Shown here piece after piece: positions 45,274 through 56,812 of a stretch of DNA of 64,000 bases. Location of the stretch: the NCBI GenBank assembly GCA_000827495.1, contig KN817527.1, positions 64,132 to 128,131 of the forward strand, read 5' to 3'. A program made the position numbers and the translations under genes. Under the pieces are notes generated by a model. That model saw only the letters and a list, made by a program, of their open reading frames with translations, was not told where the DNA came from and searched no databases. Position 1 is the first letter of the stretch. Every line of letters begins with the position of its first letter. The DNA is from Hypholoma sublateritium FD-334 SS-4. Its lineage: Eukaryota > Basidiomycota > Agaricomycetes > Agaricales > Strophariaceae.

Positions 45274-45831
45274 GGTTGCAGTGGGAGTGGGGTGGGTGTC
45301 ATTCCTGTTTCCTTTCCGGCCTGCTTTTGCTGGTCCTTTCTTTTCTTTTCTTTTCTTTCTGACTTTAGAGTTGAGCATCGCATCACACCGCACCATCGTC
45401 CTGTTCTCCCTCCTCCAGCTGCAAGGCAGCCATTTCCGTGCATCTTCTGCCTCTGTAATTGTACGCACACATCTGATACCCGTACTCCTTGCTATCACTC
45501 CACTGCTATACATCTACATCGTCTCGATCACAGGCACTTTCCATCTGTACACGCACTATATACCCACTATGTATTCCCTGATTCTCCACCTCGCTGTTTC
45601 ATGTTTATTCCTGCTTTTTATCTCAATCGCTAATATACATGGGTCGGAATTTCAATACTGACATACACTGCGTAAATGGGCACTCCTGAAGGACACTGGG
45701 GTCTACGGGAAGACGCGTTCTCCTTTTATCAGCCCGCTTTCCCCAGCCAGAAAGTACGGAAAGTAAGTAAGGATAGCCTGGACATCTGCTCTCATCCTGG
45801 CAACCAGGTGAAGTTCTACCAGTCCATTACT
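45274..45831. other. 3' region between convergent genes
   Basis: Contains a TTTTC microsatellite (about 45338-45358) and AT-richer sequence. A hydrophobic 141-codon plus frame here looks like untranslated-region shadow. No gene supported. Confidence 0.4.
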
Positions 45832-46622
45832 CTAGTATACACCTGGAACGACGCGGTGGGGGACCCTCTCCACCCACCGCTCCCAGCTTTTCCCAAACTC
45901 CTTCCTCGACATATCGTCCTCCTTCTTTATCCTCGTTGCTCCCATCACAAGCATCGAGATGACCATGAAAGCCACAGGTGCGAGTGCGAACCAGGCGCCC
46001 CACAGCGTATACGCGCGGCTCTCGCGCAGCCATGCGCCCGCCGAGCCGTGCCACAAGACCGAGCCAAGGTGCCAGACGTATCCGCCCACGTACGCAGGGT
46101 GTCGCACGACGCCGTACGGGCCACTCGTAATGAGTGCGTGCTCAGGCAGGAGCGCGACGTGAAATGTGAAGTGTCTCCCGAGCTCGCGGTAGCACAGGTA
46201 TCGGATGCCACTGCCTACGATCATGAGCAACCCGCCGAGAATTCGCGCTGGCGGGAACGCAATGCGGCCGGTGGGTGAAGCGCCGAGGAATAATGTGTGG
46301 AGGAGGACGTTGTTCGCACGAGTGGCGAAGCTAGAGGCCGGGAACTGCTCGGCGAGGGTCGATGTCGTGATCAGGGCAATTTCGATGAAGACATGCGCCC
46401 AAAGAGTGTACTTTAATGGCGGCAATATTTCGAAAAGATGTCGACTTCAAGTTGTAACTGGAGACCTACTTTTCCGATAACGAAGCAGATTCCCTTTAAT
46501 GGTGTCATGTCATCCAGCTTGCTGCGGTGTTTTTTTTGTGGTGGAGGTTGCGGGGACGTTGTAACAACGTGGATACCTAGCGACACAGATATGAGGAGGA
46601 GGAAAACCATCAGAAAGTGCAT
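45832..46622 (-). CDS. ICMT-family methyltransferase, copy 2, 243 aa
   Basis: Same family and predicted reaction as copy 1 (prenylcysteine carboxyl methylation, membrane). Exon 1 is 46622-46470 (51 codons), exon 2 is 46410-45832, intron 59 bp at the same phase-0 position as in the other copies. Exon 1 is a signal-anchor-like hydrophobic segment (MHFLMVFLLLISVSLG). The signature GPYGVVRHPAY and the acidic KKEDDMSRKEFG are present; it ends VPGVY. It is intact. First member of a cluster of three genes and one relic, all on the minus strand; it is the most diverged of the four. Its GC-richer coding sequence contrasts with copy 3. Confidence 0.87.
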
Positions 46623-47259
46623 GCTCGAGATGACCAGGACGAAGGTGAGTAAATATGGCGGACGTTTCGGCTAAAAAAAAGTGGCACGATCCTTACTGAA
46701 TACCATATAAATACAATATTATTCCCTGATTCTGATTTTTTTTATCTTAGTCGATAAATTACACGTTGACCGGGCGGCGGGTACTCCTGAAGGACACCGA
46801 AGACAACTTTCTGAACAGGAAACATATACATTCATGATTCAACCATCCATGAATCCATACGGACTTTGATTCAATAGTGTGTATCCGAATGAAATAATTC
46901 TCTGCATTTTTTGGCGACGGTCTTTAGATACTTACATGACAGTATTTGAAGGATATCACATATTTTATTTGAATACCGTACAGAGGGAGGGCGCGCCGTG
47001 CATTTACGTTAGATCAACGTTGTGTACTTACCTTAACCGTAGTTACTGACCATTTGGTATTGACCTACATCATATTTAGTTTTCTACTACTTGTCTACTA
47101 ACCTCAGGATCTATCTGAATACCTCCACACTTGACTGGGCCAGCATTCAAAAATCGGAAACTGCGAAAAAGATAAACCATAAAAGGAAGAAATGAAAACG
47201 CCCGCTAATTTTGAAAAGGCGCCACTCGATAAGTACGGTAGAGGGGATAGAATCGATCC
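46623..47259. other. Intergenic in ICMT cluster
   Basis: AT-rich spacer. It presumably holds the copy 2 promoter on its left; nothing else recognised. Confidence 0.4.
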
Positions 47260-48053
47260 CTAGTATACTCCTGGAATAAGACGGTATGGGACAGATTTCG
47301 CCCATGCATCCCATTTCCTTCCGAACTCCTTCCTCAGAAGTTCATCTTCCCTTTTAGTCCGGCTAACCACCAACGTGACCACGAAGTAATATAGCACAGA
47401 TACAGGAACAAGAACAAGCAAGGAAAGCTTGGTCTCGCAGATCTTGCTCTCCCGGAGCCACGCGCCAGACGATCCGTGCCACAGGAGCGAACCTAAGAAT
47501 ATCATGGACCCTCCCGTATAGCTGGGGTGGCGCACGATTGAATACGGCCCGGTTGTAATGAGTTCGTGGTTCTTCAGAATGGCGACATGGAATGTGAACT
47601 GTTTTCCAAGCTCGCGATAGCAGAGCCAACGGATGATACCACCTCCCAGTACGAGAACTCCGCCCAATACTCGTAATGGCGGGAATGCGATAGATGTGGG
47701 ATCAAGCTGAGAGCCGAGTAGAAGTTTTGGGAGCAGAATACGGTTGATTTGGTGGGCAATGCTTAATCTTGGGTACTGCTCTATGAATTCAGGGACGATG
47801 ATGAGATATAACTCAGCAAAAGCATGCGCCCAGCAGAAATACTTTGGGAATAACGCAGAGTTTGAGGATCTGACTGTGCCATGATACACTATTCTTGACT
47901 CACTTTATAAATATGTATGATAATGTGCAAAAGAAGCTTGTAATCGGCGGATTTGCGCTGCTCCTTTGGCGCCTCCGGCTGAGGAGGCGTTACACATAGA
48001 TGCGATCCGAAAGCAACGGATAGAATGAAAATTGGAACGATTGGGTGTGGCAT
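47260..48053 (-). CDS. ICMT-family methyltransferase, copy 3, 243 aa
   Basis: Third family member. Exon 1 is 48053-47904 (50 codons ending HIYK), exon 2 is 47841-47260, intron 62 bp at the conserved position before YFCWAHAF. It carries GPYSIVRHPSYTGG and KREDELLRKEFG, and ends LIPGVY. Frame intact. The exon 1 length and the exon/intron boundary are identical to copy 1, which makes the one-base defect in copy 4 easy to see. Membrane topology and substrate as for the family; specificity unknown. Confidence 0.88.
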
Positions 48054-48435
48054 GGCCCGGTACGAATTTCAAAGGTTAGAGTAGAAAACCCCCTCTGCCG
48101 GGATTTGGTGGTTATCGATAGTGGAGGAAGCAAAGGCGGGGGTTGGGTGGAGGGCGCATGGGATTTTATACCCCAGACGGATTTGTTGACTTCCACTGGG
48201 AAGTATTCAATTATTCAAGGTACATAGGGATAATAAATATCACGGCACGCGCTATAATAAGTCGCCGGTTTGACGTCTACTCAATGGGATAACAATTGGG
48301 AGAGCTGTTTCTGGAGAGTGCGAATATCGTTTTGTGAGATGTGGCGAGTTTCGAGGGCGATAAAGTTGGAAATACAACGTAAGCTTTTGCATTTCACCTC
48401 TGAAGGTGGCGAAATTTTGACGGTGGCGGAATAAC
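48054..48435. other. Upstream region of ICMT copy 3
   Basis: Promoter space of copy 3; no other feature recognised. Confidence 0.4.
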
Positions 48436-48780
48436 TTGAAGCCTGAGTTTGTTCAATTCAGCCCAGTAGTGCCCTCCGCTGTCCAATCCCAGTTCTCTCC
48501 AAATTCCTTTCTTATCTTGGTCATTTGTCTTCCTTGTTCAAGTAGCAAGCCCAGTTCGTGGCAAGGGCAAGGAGCGCGCCAAATACACGCAGTGGAGGAC
48601 AGGAGATGGACTGTGCGCCAGGGGAGTTACCTTAGAGAAACGAATCCAAATGTAAACGGTTCACTCGGATGGAAAGCTCTGAATCTGGATGTGGTTGAAC
48701 AAGCGCCGACGCGACGAGTAGAAATAGGCCCAACAGGAGTATTTAACGAAGATAACGCGTAATCATGGTAGAGCCGAGGA
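48436..48780 (-). pseudogene. ICMT relic (internally deleted copy)
   Basis: Nucleotide match to parts of copy 4 in the right order. 48486-48530 resembles the 3' end coding FGKKWEEW (copy 4 about 49014-49060). 48540-48620 resembles 49341-49420, with a shared GCAGTGGAGGA then AGGAGATGGACTG stretch. 48620-48745 resembles the start of exon 2. The central part with the GPY..RHP signature is missing, so it cannot be a working enzyme. Confidence 0.65.
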
Positions 48781-48974
48781 TATTGGGCCGAGGATATAAT
48801 TGGATGGAAGTGATCATGGGGTGACATCTGCAGGGGAGAAAACGCGCTGAGAAATATGTGCAACCTGTGATGAGCGAGTCTAAATTCGTCAAGTGCCGCA
48901 GGGTAAGTTCTTCAACATCGCATCTTGCAACTTGAGTACCTGAGCATTCAAATCAAATTTACCTCAAAGAAAGA
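48781..48974. other. Spacer between ICMT relic and copy 4
   Basis: Short spacer without a recognised feature. Confidence 0.3.
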
Positions 48975-49749
48975 TCAATACACGCCAGGAATATGCCGAT
49001 ACGGTACCGCCTCCACCCATTCCTCCCATTTCTTCCCAAACTCCTTCTTCAACAACTCGTCCTCTTTCTGCGGTCGCGTCATCAATATCTTCATGAAGAT
49101 GCAGAACATCAGAAACGACGGCCCGAGAAAGAGCCAGGAGACTTTCATCTCGTAGAACCTGCTCTCCACCAGCCATGCCCCGGGCGTAGCGTGCCACAGG
49201 AAGTTGGACATGTACTTGAGAAATGCCGCCGTATACGAGGGGTGGCGCACGATCGAATACGGGCCCGTCGTGATGAGCTTGTGGTCTTTGATAATGGCGA
49301 CTTGGAATGTGTACTGCCGCCCGAGCTCGCGGTAGCACAAGTAGCGAGCCCAGTTCGCCCCAAGGGCAAGGAGTGCGGCAAATACGCGCAGTGGAGGATA
49401 GGAGATGGACTGCTTGCGCAGCAGGAATGAATCCAGAGCGATGTTGTTTACCTGGATAGCAAGCTTGGAGTCGGGGTACTGCTGAACAAGCGCAGACGCG
49501 ACGAGGAGGGCTATCTCAATCACAGCGTGTGCCCAGCAGCTATACTTGATGAAGATAGCTCAAGATTAGCCTAGTTTCTGCGAACGCACGGTCCACTCAC
49601 TTTATATACCGAGAGACAAAAGGTATGGATTATCGTGTAATCCGCCACTTTTGTTGCTCTTTCGGTGGAGGTGGCTGGGGAGACGTCCCCGCGACATATG
49701 CTCCCATAGCCACAGAGAGATTCAAGAGCACAGGTATTACAAATGCCAT
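48975..49749 (-). pseudogene. ICMT-family methyltransferase, copy 4, frameshifted in exon 1
   Basis: Exon 2 (49544-48975) is fully open, with GPYSIVRHPSY, KEDELLKKEFG and the HIPGVY end, and is most similar to copy 1. Exon 1 (49749-49601) is 149 nt instead of the 150 nt of copies 1 and 3. An A-run that has five bases in copy 1 has four here (TTTT at 49649-49652 on the plus strand). The frame from the normal ATG runs into a stop within exon 1, while the downstream frame continues correctly into exon 2. The promoter side and splice sites look intact. Either a very recent pseudogene, an assembly or sequencing error in a homopolymer, or a gene rescued from the upstream ATG at 49795 in the second frame, which would replace the first 35 residues. 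Confidence 0.75.
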
Positions 49750-50041
49750 GGCGAAGAAGGCATAGGATGGAGTTGATTGACGAATGCTCGGTCATTATAT
49801 GCTTAGAGTAGCAGTCTATTTTTTGCTGGAAGTGTATTTATCACCCGAATTTAGCTTGCAAGTCCTCGGGTTCCACGACTCTCAGCTATCATAGTCTAAC
49901 ATTGAGTAGATACAACCAAGCATGAATGGATGTTTTAGTTTGTCGTGTCTTATGTTTCGATGGTTTGGGGCCCAACGAAACTAGGACAGAGTCGTACACG
50001 CCTCGGAGAGTCACCAGCAGCAATCACGCTCGCCTTTGCTG
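49750..50041. other. Spacer right of ICMT cluster
   Basis: The first about 80 bp match the upstream flank of copy 1 at 20 kb. Nothing else seen. Confidence 0.4.
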
Positions 50042-50494
50042 CTATCCGTCGCTATAAATAACATAAATGCGCCAAGCCGTCGGTGAACAAGTATTTTTGG
50101 AAAGATAATCAATCACGTACGCGTGAATCTGCGTGAATTCGTTGCAGGCTGCTGCCGGGTATCGCGAAATGTCTGCGGTGTCAGCAGGTCCAATACAGGC
50201 ATAGATTGTTTCTAGAAAGAAATTGGAAGGGATACACCCGCCTGCAGCCTTGAATATTGAACGGTGATCTGCACGATCCGAAGCAACGCCAGAGAAACGG
50301 TGAAGCGAACGAGAGCGGGCAAACTCGGACAGTAGCAAGGGAAACAATTCCGGTGGCATGCAGCGGATCTCAGGAGGAGAAATAGCAACATTCATTATAC
50401 CGATTAGCTCCGTCGCCGAATTACGGAGAATGGATAACGCGAAGATGAACCCGAGAAGGCAGGACAAGGCTGAAGGCGCCGGTGAAATGTCCAT
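50042..50494 (-). CDS. Hypothetical protein, 150 aa
   Basis: An open frame with a hydrophobic stretch at residues 9-23 (LSCLLGFIFALSIL), which could be a secretion signal or anchor. The rest matches nothing I know. A TATAAAG lies about 15-20 bp before the ATG, which is too close for a simple promoter, so the true start may differ. It may be chance. Confidence 0.25.
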   Translation of the reverse strand: MDISPAPSALSCLLGFIFALSILRNSATELIGIMNVAISPPEIRCMPPELFPLLLSEFARSRSLHRFSGVASDRADHRSIFKAAGGCIPSNFFLETIYACIGPADTADISRYPAAACNEFTQIHAYVIDYLSKNTCSPTAWRIYVIYSDG

Positions 50495-53400
50495 TATGCA
50501 CTGGTTGTGCTTTATAACCCGCTGAGATGCACAAAAATAGTGCCCTGGGGTACTTGAAAGCTCGAGAACGCCTTAGATTGCCTGGCACGGTGATCAGAAT
50601 CATCATATTGCTGGCCCGGGGTTGCTGAATGCAGGACAACCTGGTCCTTGACTTCGCCGTATTGTTGTTGGGTTTTGCTGCGCATGAGCGTTTACTGGCC
50701 TCAAGACTCGTAAACAACGAGGCAGTGTGTTGGCTGTGCTGTCCCATATGGCCATAGCTAGACCGATACCAGTTTGAGGAGATAAGGGAGCAAAGAGAAG
50801 GGTAAATGCTGGGATAATTGTCAGCTCTCCAAACTGTCGTGACTGGGGTGCATCACGGGATGCGTTATATCAGCATACGGAGATCGCCGAAGCCGTTGAC
50901 AAACAACTTCGGCATTCGAAGCCGAGTGGGACCTCGAAGACCTCTGTAGAGTGCAAGTAAGTACAGTGATATCTTGCTCACTATCCGCTATTACTGATAT
51001 TTTGCTGATAGTGGACCTTTTTCTATATGACCACATCCCTTTAAATCGCCCCAAAGCTGTTGGTACTGGGGTACAGCGGGCCCCACATGTAGACCTGTCG
51101 CCGACGCATTGTTCCCCCGCCCCCGTGCCGCGTCGTGCTGGACCTAGTTGCGCGGGTCGGTGGCGCGCTCGCGAGCGCCGAGCGGCCTTTGGAAAAGTCA
51201 TCTCCGGCTTTCCGCGCGTAAACGGAAACACATGTGCGAGAATGCCGGAGACCAGTCTCACAACACGCGCCTGTAAGCGCTCGTCACTATCCTCACCAGG
51301 AAGCGATTTAGACGCTTGTTCCACGCACATTCTACCCTCACATGTGCTTCTCGGTTCACCTTAGCTCCATCCTAACACACCCACGTTATTCCGTGCAGTG
51401 GCCTTACGTCGCGCCTGATCACGGATCACCCGTTCTCTTTTTTCTTCACCATCCGAATGCTCTTATACAAAACTCATATTTAAATTATGTACTGTATCTA
51501 CTGCTACGACGACAATTCCATATATTCGTTCTTTCTTTTCAACTCCGTCTCATTCATCAGTGAGGCTCCCCGACATAACGACGTGCGCGATAAGCGGTGG
51601 CGCGGCGCGGTAGTTCCGGGTCGGGCGCGTATCTTGCTCCCGCCAGGCTGCGCTAGAGTATACGCCGCGCATGGGTCTCTGGAGCTCCCCGGGAAATTGA
51701 TTATCCACCGTGCGTGGCATCCACAAGGCGGTTTCCGGCAGATGTACCCTTGAGCGCCTCAAGTACGTTCATCAAGCCCGTATGAGCGCTCTTCCTCGAG
51801 CACATGGCACTCCACGCCTCAGAACCTCATCGCCTCGCCCGCGGAACCACCAACCATGCTTTGGCCGAGGTGTACAGAGCGCGCCTATTTTTTTGCCTAT
51901 TCTGTACACGCGCATAGCCTACCAGCACACGCACGAGGAACGCGTTCCGTTCGTGAGCCTACTAGTACGCTGCCCACCCACACCCACCTGAGCATCACGT
52001 TCCGGAGTCTCCCTCCAGACGATGGCGGAGCAGACGCTGCATTCACCGCTTTCCTTTGCACTCCGCCGCAGAGCTGCAGTAGCTCGCGCTCGAGGACGCG
52101 GACATCAACCCCCCGCCCGCACTGCCACTGGCGGTGCTGAGCGCGTCGCCGCCCCATATCAACCCCATATCTGATAATATTTATGCATAACATCACTGTA
52201 AAGAAAATTGGTTTCGTTGAACTGTGCTTGATTATTTGATTATTCGGTATAATGAATGGACAGAAGTGTTCGAGGTCCACCCGGAGACGAATGCCGGACT
52301 TGTTTGTCAACAGCTTCGGCATGTCCTTCGTCTCGGTTTGCATACCGTGATGACATGCCGATCCTACCTCACCACTATCACGCGCCACTATATAGTACGC
52401 TATTGTCGTTGACTAATTCTTTTCAAATCCCCTCACTACCGACGTCGTCAACCTGGCCGTTTCTTCTCCATCGTTGGGCGCAGTGGACCGACGCTGACCT
52501 GCAAGTTGCTTGCTGGCAATTGCCTTGTGCGTCATAGAAGAAAGTCTAGGACAATTGGAACAGCCGCAGTGCGTTGCTATCCTCATGCGTTGCGAGTAGC
52601 GAATATGAAATGACCGGTATCATCCCTGTGGCAGCTCTCATCTACTTATACTCGAACATCCGCAGCAGATCGCATTCTCACCTCACAGACGGCTTGACGG
52701 CCAATTCACCAAAATAGACACGATTTGGTGACCTGCATCGGCCTCGACATACCCAACAAATCTGTCCACAGGAATATCCAGTCTTTTCGAAGACTCGGGA
52801 CGAAGTGTGTCACTCACTGCCATTCTGTTGAACATGCCATCTGATACCTTCGGCATCTTCTCAGATACCCCTGGTCTTTGTTCAACGCTTGACGACTATC
52901 ACGTACCGCCGCATCTGAATAACGAGGGGAACCTAGCCACCGTATAAGAAGTTGGACAGACACCCTGGACTGTGTTGGTATAACATTTCAGAGTACGTTC
53001 CACTGCTGTACTGTTGCGATTCCGACATCTGACTGACACCTCGCAAAAAATCAACTTCCCGTTCCGTCTAAGAATAGGCTTTTATCGGTTTATCCGCCAT
53101 CCCCTCACCGCACACGTTCTCGAAACCCGCAGCAGCTTGTTGAAGCGAACGAGGAAACAGTGGGACCCACTCCATACACGCCTAGGCAACGCTTATACAT
53201 CACGACATCAATCCGGGTCTACGAAATTCCACTCTGCGTAACGGTGTGCAACCCACGCTGTAAATAACCAGGACTACGCATCTACAATTAGCGCAATTTT
53301 TACCGACGCCCTAATTTTGTTCAGCTCTCGAGGACGTTTTGGGATAAAACAAACCCACGCTGAACACGAACAGCCCCTTCCCGCCATTCATTCTCAGACA

Positions 53401-53495
53401 ATCAAAATCTGACCAATTGCTTTTCACTGCATCGTGGAAGCGAGGCCCACCATCTCCCTACTTCAGCCTTGTAACTTCTCGATAGCCTGGGTGGA
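50495..53495. other. Long stretch without a supported gene
   Basis: Only short, overlapping frames. A plus-strand piece at 50951-51060 encodes a hydrophobic segment (STVISCSLSAITDILLIVD) that faintly recalls fungal seven-helix DUF6534-type proteins, but no flanking exons are found. The rest shows no repeat family from the left half of the window. Confidence 0.4.
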
Positions 53496-54673
53496 ATGTC
53501 TACTACCGCTCTATCGTCCACGACCTTGTCGTCGACGTCAAGCAGTGGCTCCTCGGTCGTGGTGACAATGAGTTCTGCGATGTCGCCGCCCACACCATCT
53601 GCCGGCCCTCCGCCTCCTCCGCAGAATAATGGCTCATCCATTGCCACCTCGGCATCGCTTTATCGTACGTCCTTTCACACCAGTACGGCTCTGTTTTTTT
53701 AACACTGGGTACAGTATACACGTTTCTAGCGACCCTGGTTTTGCTGCTCTCCGTATCGGCCGCCATCGTCATTCGGTCATTTATCTTGCGACGACGGCAC
53801 CGACTGATGGTGGAGGAGGCCATCCGCAATGGCACATGGGTGCCGCCCTCCCCACCTAGCCGACCCGCACGTGTTGATCTCAGCAAGAAACCTGTGCTGT
53901 GGGAAGCATACGTCGACGATAAGGGAGGCGTCACTTCATGGCGGTCGGCGGGCGGGGAGGGCATGGAGCGCGATCACTGGCGGGCAGAGCACTCGAAGGA
54001 CTGGGAGACCATCAAGCCGTTTTCTGCAACGTATGTCAGCAAACCCGCCGAAACAAGTCCAACGATCTCCGCATCACACAGCACGCACAGCCTGCCCACC
54101 AACGGCTTGGGCTCAACCCCATCGACGACGAGCGTCCGCGGCAGGAGCGCGCCGGGTTATGACGCACAGGCTTCAGGCACAGTCGCATCGCCTGCTACGA
54201 TCTCGCCGTCAGGGTCCGCCTCGCCGTCCGCAGAGGAGCCGCCTCCGCGGCGCACATTATTCTCGCGCGCGATGAGCGTGCTGAACCCGACGCCCCCAAT
54301 GACGTCCCCGCTCCCGGCGCCCGTGACGTCTGGCATCGGCCTCGCGCCCGATGGGCAGCGCGAGGTAGGACACGCGATGGCCGAGCTGCACCAGCGCAGC
54401 ACGACGCCGAGCATGATGCGCGTCGCCGTCCTCATCGCCATGCCGACTCCGCCGGCCGCCGGTGCGAACGCGCCCGCCGGCCCCCACTCGCACCCGCTGC
54501 ACTCGAGCGCCGCGCCGGCGCCGAGCGACGAGGATCACCCGCTGCCGCACCTCGAGGTGGGCGTCGCGGAGGTGCTGATGGTACCCGCCGAGTCGAGCGT
54601 GCCATACGCGCGGGGAAAACGGGACACGCGGGACAGTATCGCCAGTCGGGAGTCGGACACCAGCGAGGTGTAG
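53496..54673 (+). CDS. Single-pass membrane protein, 375 aa
   Basis: Exon 1 is 53496-53664, exon 2 is 53715-54673, intron 50 bp; the splice (phase 1) gives a continuous frame. Residues 1-57 are Ser/Thr-rich, probably O-glycosylated and outside. One membrane helix at about 59-80 (FLATLVLLLSVSAAIVI) is followed by the stop-transfer patch RRRHR. The cytosolic side has a conserved-looking block VEEAIRNGTWVPP then VDLSKKPVLWEAYV (about 87-120), and a long Ser/Pro/Ala-rich tail ending HLEVGVAEV and a Ser/Asp-rich terminus. The juxtamembrane block recurs in agaricomycete proteins of unknown function. No signal peptide is needed if it is a type III anchor. Confidence 0.75.
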
Positions 54674-54674
54674 T

Positions 54675-55807
54675 GCTCTGTTGGGACCCTTATTTAAGTT
54701 GGTCGCATGTACAATTCTCTTTTCTTGCCGCCTCCCTTTTTTTGACGAGGGTGCGGGCGTGGGCTCCGGGGGTGGTGCGTGCAGCCATCGTTATTGTATC
54801 ATCGCCATTTTGTTGTACTATTCTGCCTTCTACACTCTCTGTACTCACGTGGAAAACGCTGCGAGGCGCACTACCGCAACGCAGCCCGTCTGGGACTCTT
54901 CTAATGCCTGGAATTTCTTACGATAAAATTTACGCTCTTACCTTACTAGCCTACTCCCAGATCACATTTCACGAATACAATATCGTCCGTAGAGGGAACT
55001 CAATAGGGAACTCAATTGGACAGAACATCAATACATCATGATTCCATGCAGTGCGCGAGCGGTGTTTCGTCCGTTATGTAGAACTCGGCGCCGAGGACAC
55101 AATGGCAAGTCGCCGATTGGTCCACCCACACTCCGCAGTCCGTGTCACTGTCAGCCTTCGCCATTTCTGCCATCGAAATCACACATCACCTCGACTCAGC
55201 CAATCATATTTGTTCGAGGGAATCACGGGAGCTGGTTACTCATTCAAAATTTATTGACAATTGTCGCAGGCGGCAGGAGCCCGCAAGTTATTACTGCATG
55301 TGGCTAGTCGCGCGCCTCTTGCACGGTGGTTCCAAATCCGGGCGTCCTTGGAACGTCGCGGCTTGCGTCAGAGAAGAATCATCAATGGTCTACGTTGATG
55401 GCGTAGATCAGAACATCATCACAGATAGAGATGGTGATTTATTAGCTAGCTTTCTTTCGTTCTGCTTGAGATCTTCAAGACATGTTGTTTTTTTCGTAGA
55501 GCCTCAGTTGCGCCTCAGGATATTCTATCATGATGTGAACATCATGGAAATATGGCGACGATGAAAAACAAGACTTGAGGTATTCCCATTGATCTTTCTA
55601 TGACGACAGGTACTAATTAAATACCTGCGCCCTGAAGGCTGAAGTAGCCTTTAGGAATGTTGAGATAAAGCGCGATACAGCGCTTTGAAAGATATTTAAA
55701 CAATTATTGACGATAAAGACCAGAACGCCTTCATCTTGGCGACTGACTGTCTGCCTCTAATCTACACCCCTCCAAAATAACCCTCCCCTCCGCAGCTGCA
55801 GAAGAGC
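54675..55807. other. Intergenic region
   Basis: The 3' side of the membrane-protein gene and the promoter side of the WrbA gene. A 140-codon plus frame at 55142-55564 resembles nothing known and lacks a promoter-like context; I do not call it. Confidence 0.4.
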
Positions 55808-56674
55808 ATGTCGTCGCCCAGAATCGCAATAATCATCTATTCTATGTACGGCCACATCACACAGCGTACGTTATCCGGCGGCGCTCCATTCGCCTAACCC
55901 CCTAAACAAATGCAGTCGGCAGAGCAGCCAAGGCGGGGATCGAGGCAAAAGGCGGCAGCGCCACCATATACCAGTGAGCAGCGCTACTCCGGCATGAAGT
56001 TCAGAGCGCGCCTCCGCTCATAAACATAATTTATACCAGAGTACCCGAGACGCTCCCCCAAGACGTTCTCAAGCTCATGCACGCACCCGCTAAGCCCGAC
56101 TTCCCGCTCGCGACACTCAGCACGCTGACGGAGTACGACGGCTTTCTGCTCGGCATCCCTACTCGATTCGGGAGCATGCCCGCCCAGTTCAAGGTGCGCG
56201 ACGAGCCTGCATATTATGCTGCCGGCACCGCGGACCCACATCTGAATGTTATATTATAGACGTTCTGGGACGCGACTGGCTCACTCTGGGCGTCGGGGGC
56301 GCTCGCCGGCAAGTACGCAGGCGTCTTCGTGTCGACCGGCGCACTCGGCGGCGGTCAGGAGACGACCGTGCTCAACACGCTCTCGACGCTGGCGTTCCAT
56401 GGGATCAACTACGTCCCACTGGGATATGCGCATGCGTATGGTCAAATGACCAACCTGAGCGAGGTGCATGGCGGTGATTATCTCCTCCAGGATTGAGGTC
56501 TGAAACCATACTCAAAATGATTGTGATCATGTAGGATCACCGTGGGGCGCTGGGACCGTGGTGTCGTCCGATGGGTCTCGCCAGCCTAGCAAGCTCGAGC
56601 TCGAGATCGCCGGTATCCAAGGAGGCTCATTCTACGACGTCCTCGCACGGCCGAAAAAAACAGCCGGGAAATGA
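55808..56674 (+). CDS. WrbA-type NAD(P)H:quinone oxidoreductase, 207 aa
   Basis: FMN enzyme that reduces quinones by two electrons, protecting against redox stress. Five exons: 55808-55865, 55916-55973, 56040-56193, 56260-56473, 56535-56674. The coding length of 624 nt is exactly divisible by three, and every junction restores the family sequence. N-terminal flavodoxin strand and FMN phosphate loop ([16 protein letters not shown], residues 6-21), then [24 protein letters not shown] (FMN ring binding), FWDATG, the glycine-rich [10 protein letters not shown], and a C-terminal GS.YG-like SPWGAGT. The length is typical of the family. Convergent with the MYND gene, 138 bp apart. Confidence 0.92.
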
Positions 56675-56812
56675 GACGCCAAATCATCTCTGATGTCCAT
56701 TTTTCTCTAAGATTTCGGGACAAGATGTGGAATGAATTGCGGGGTCATAATATACAGTACAAAGACTTCTCAGATTTACATTTCGTGGTATGTCTTCAAC
56801 TCGGTGCTTCGT

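Noticed and set aside
45236..45661. Hydrophobic 141-codon plus frame after the zinc-finger gene
   Set aside because: It overlaps the real stop and the 3' region, includes a TTTTC microsatellite, and has no supporting motif.
50951..51060. Possible remnant of a DUF6534-type seven-helix protein
   Set aside because: Only one short hydrophobic segment with a faint resemblance, and no other helices or exons nearby.
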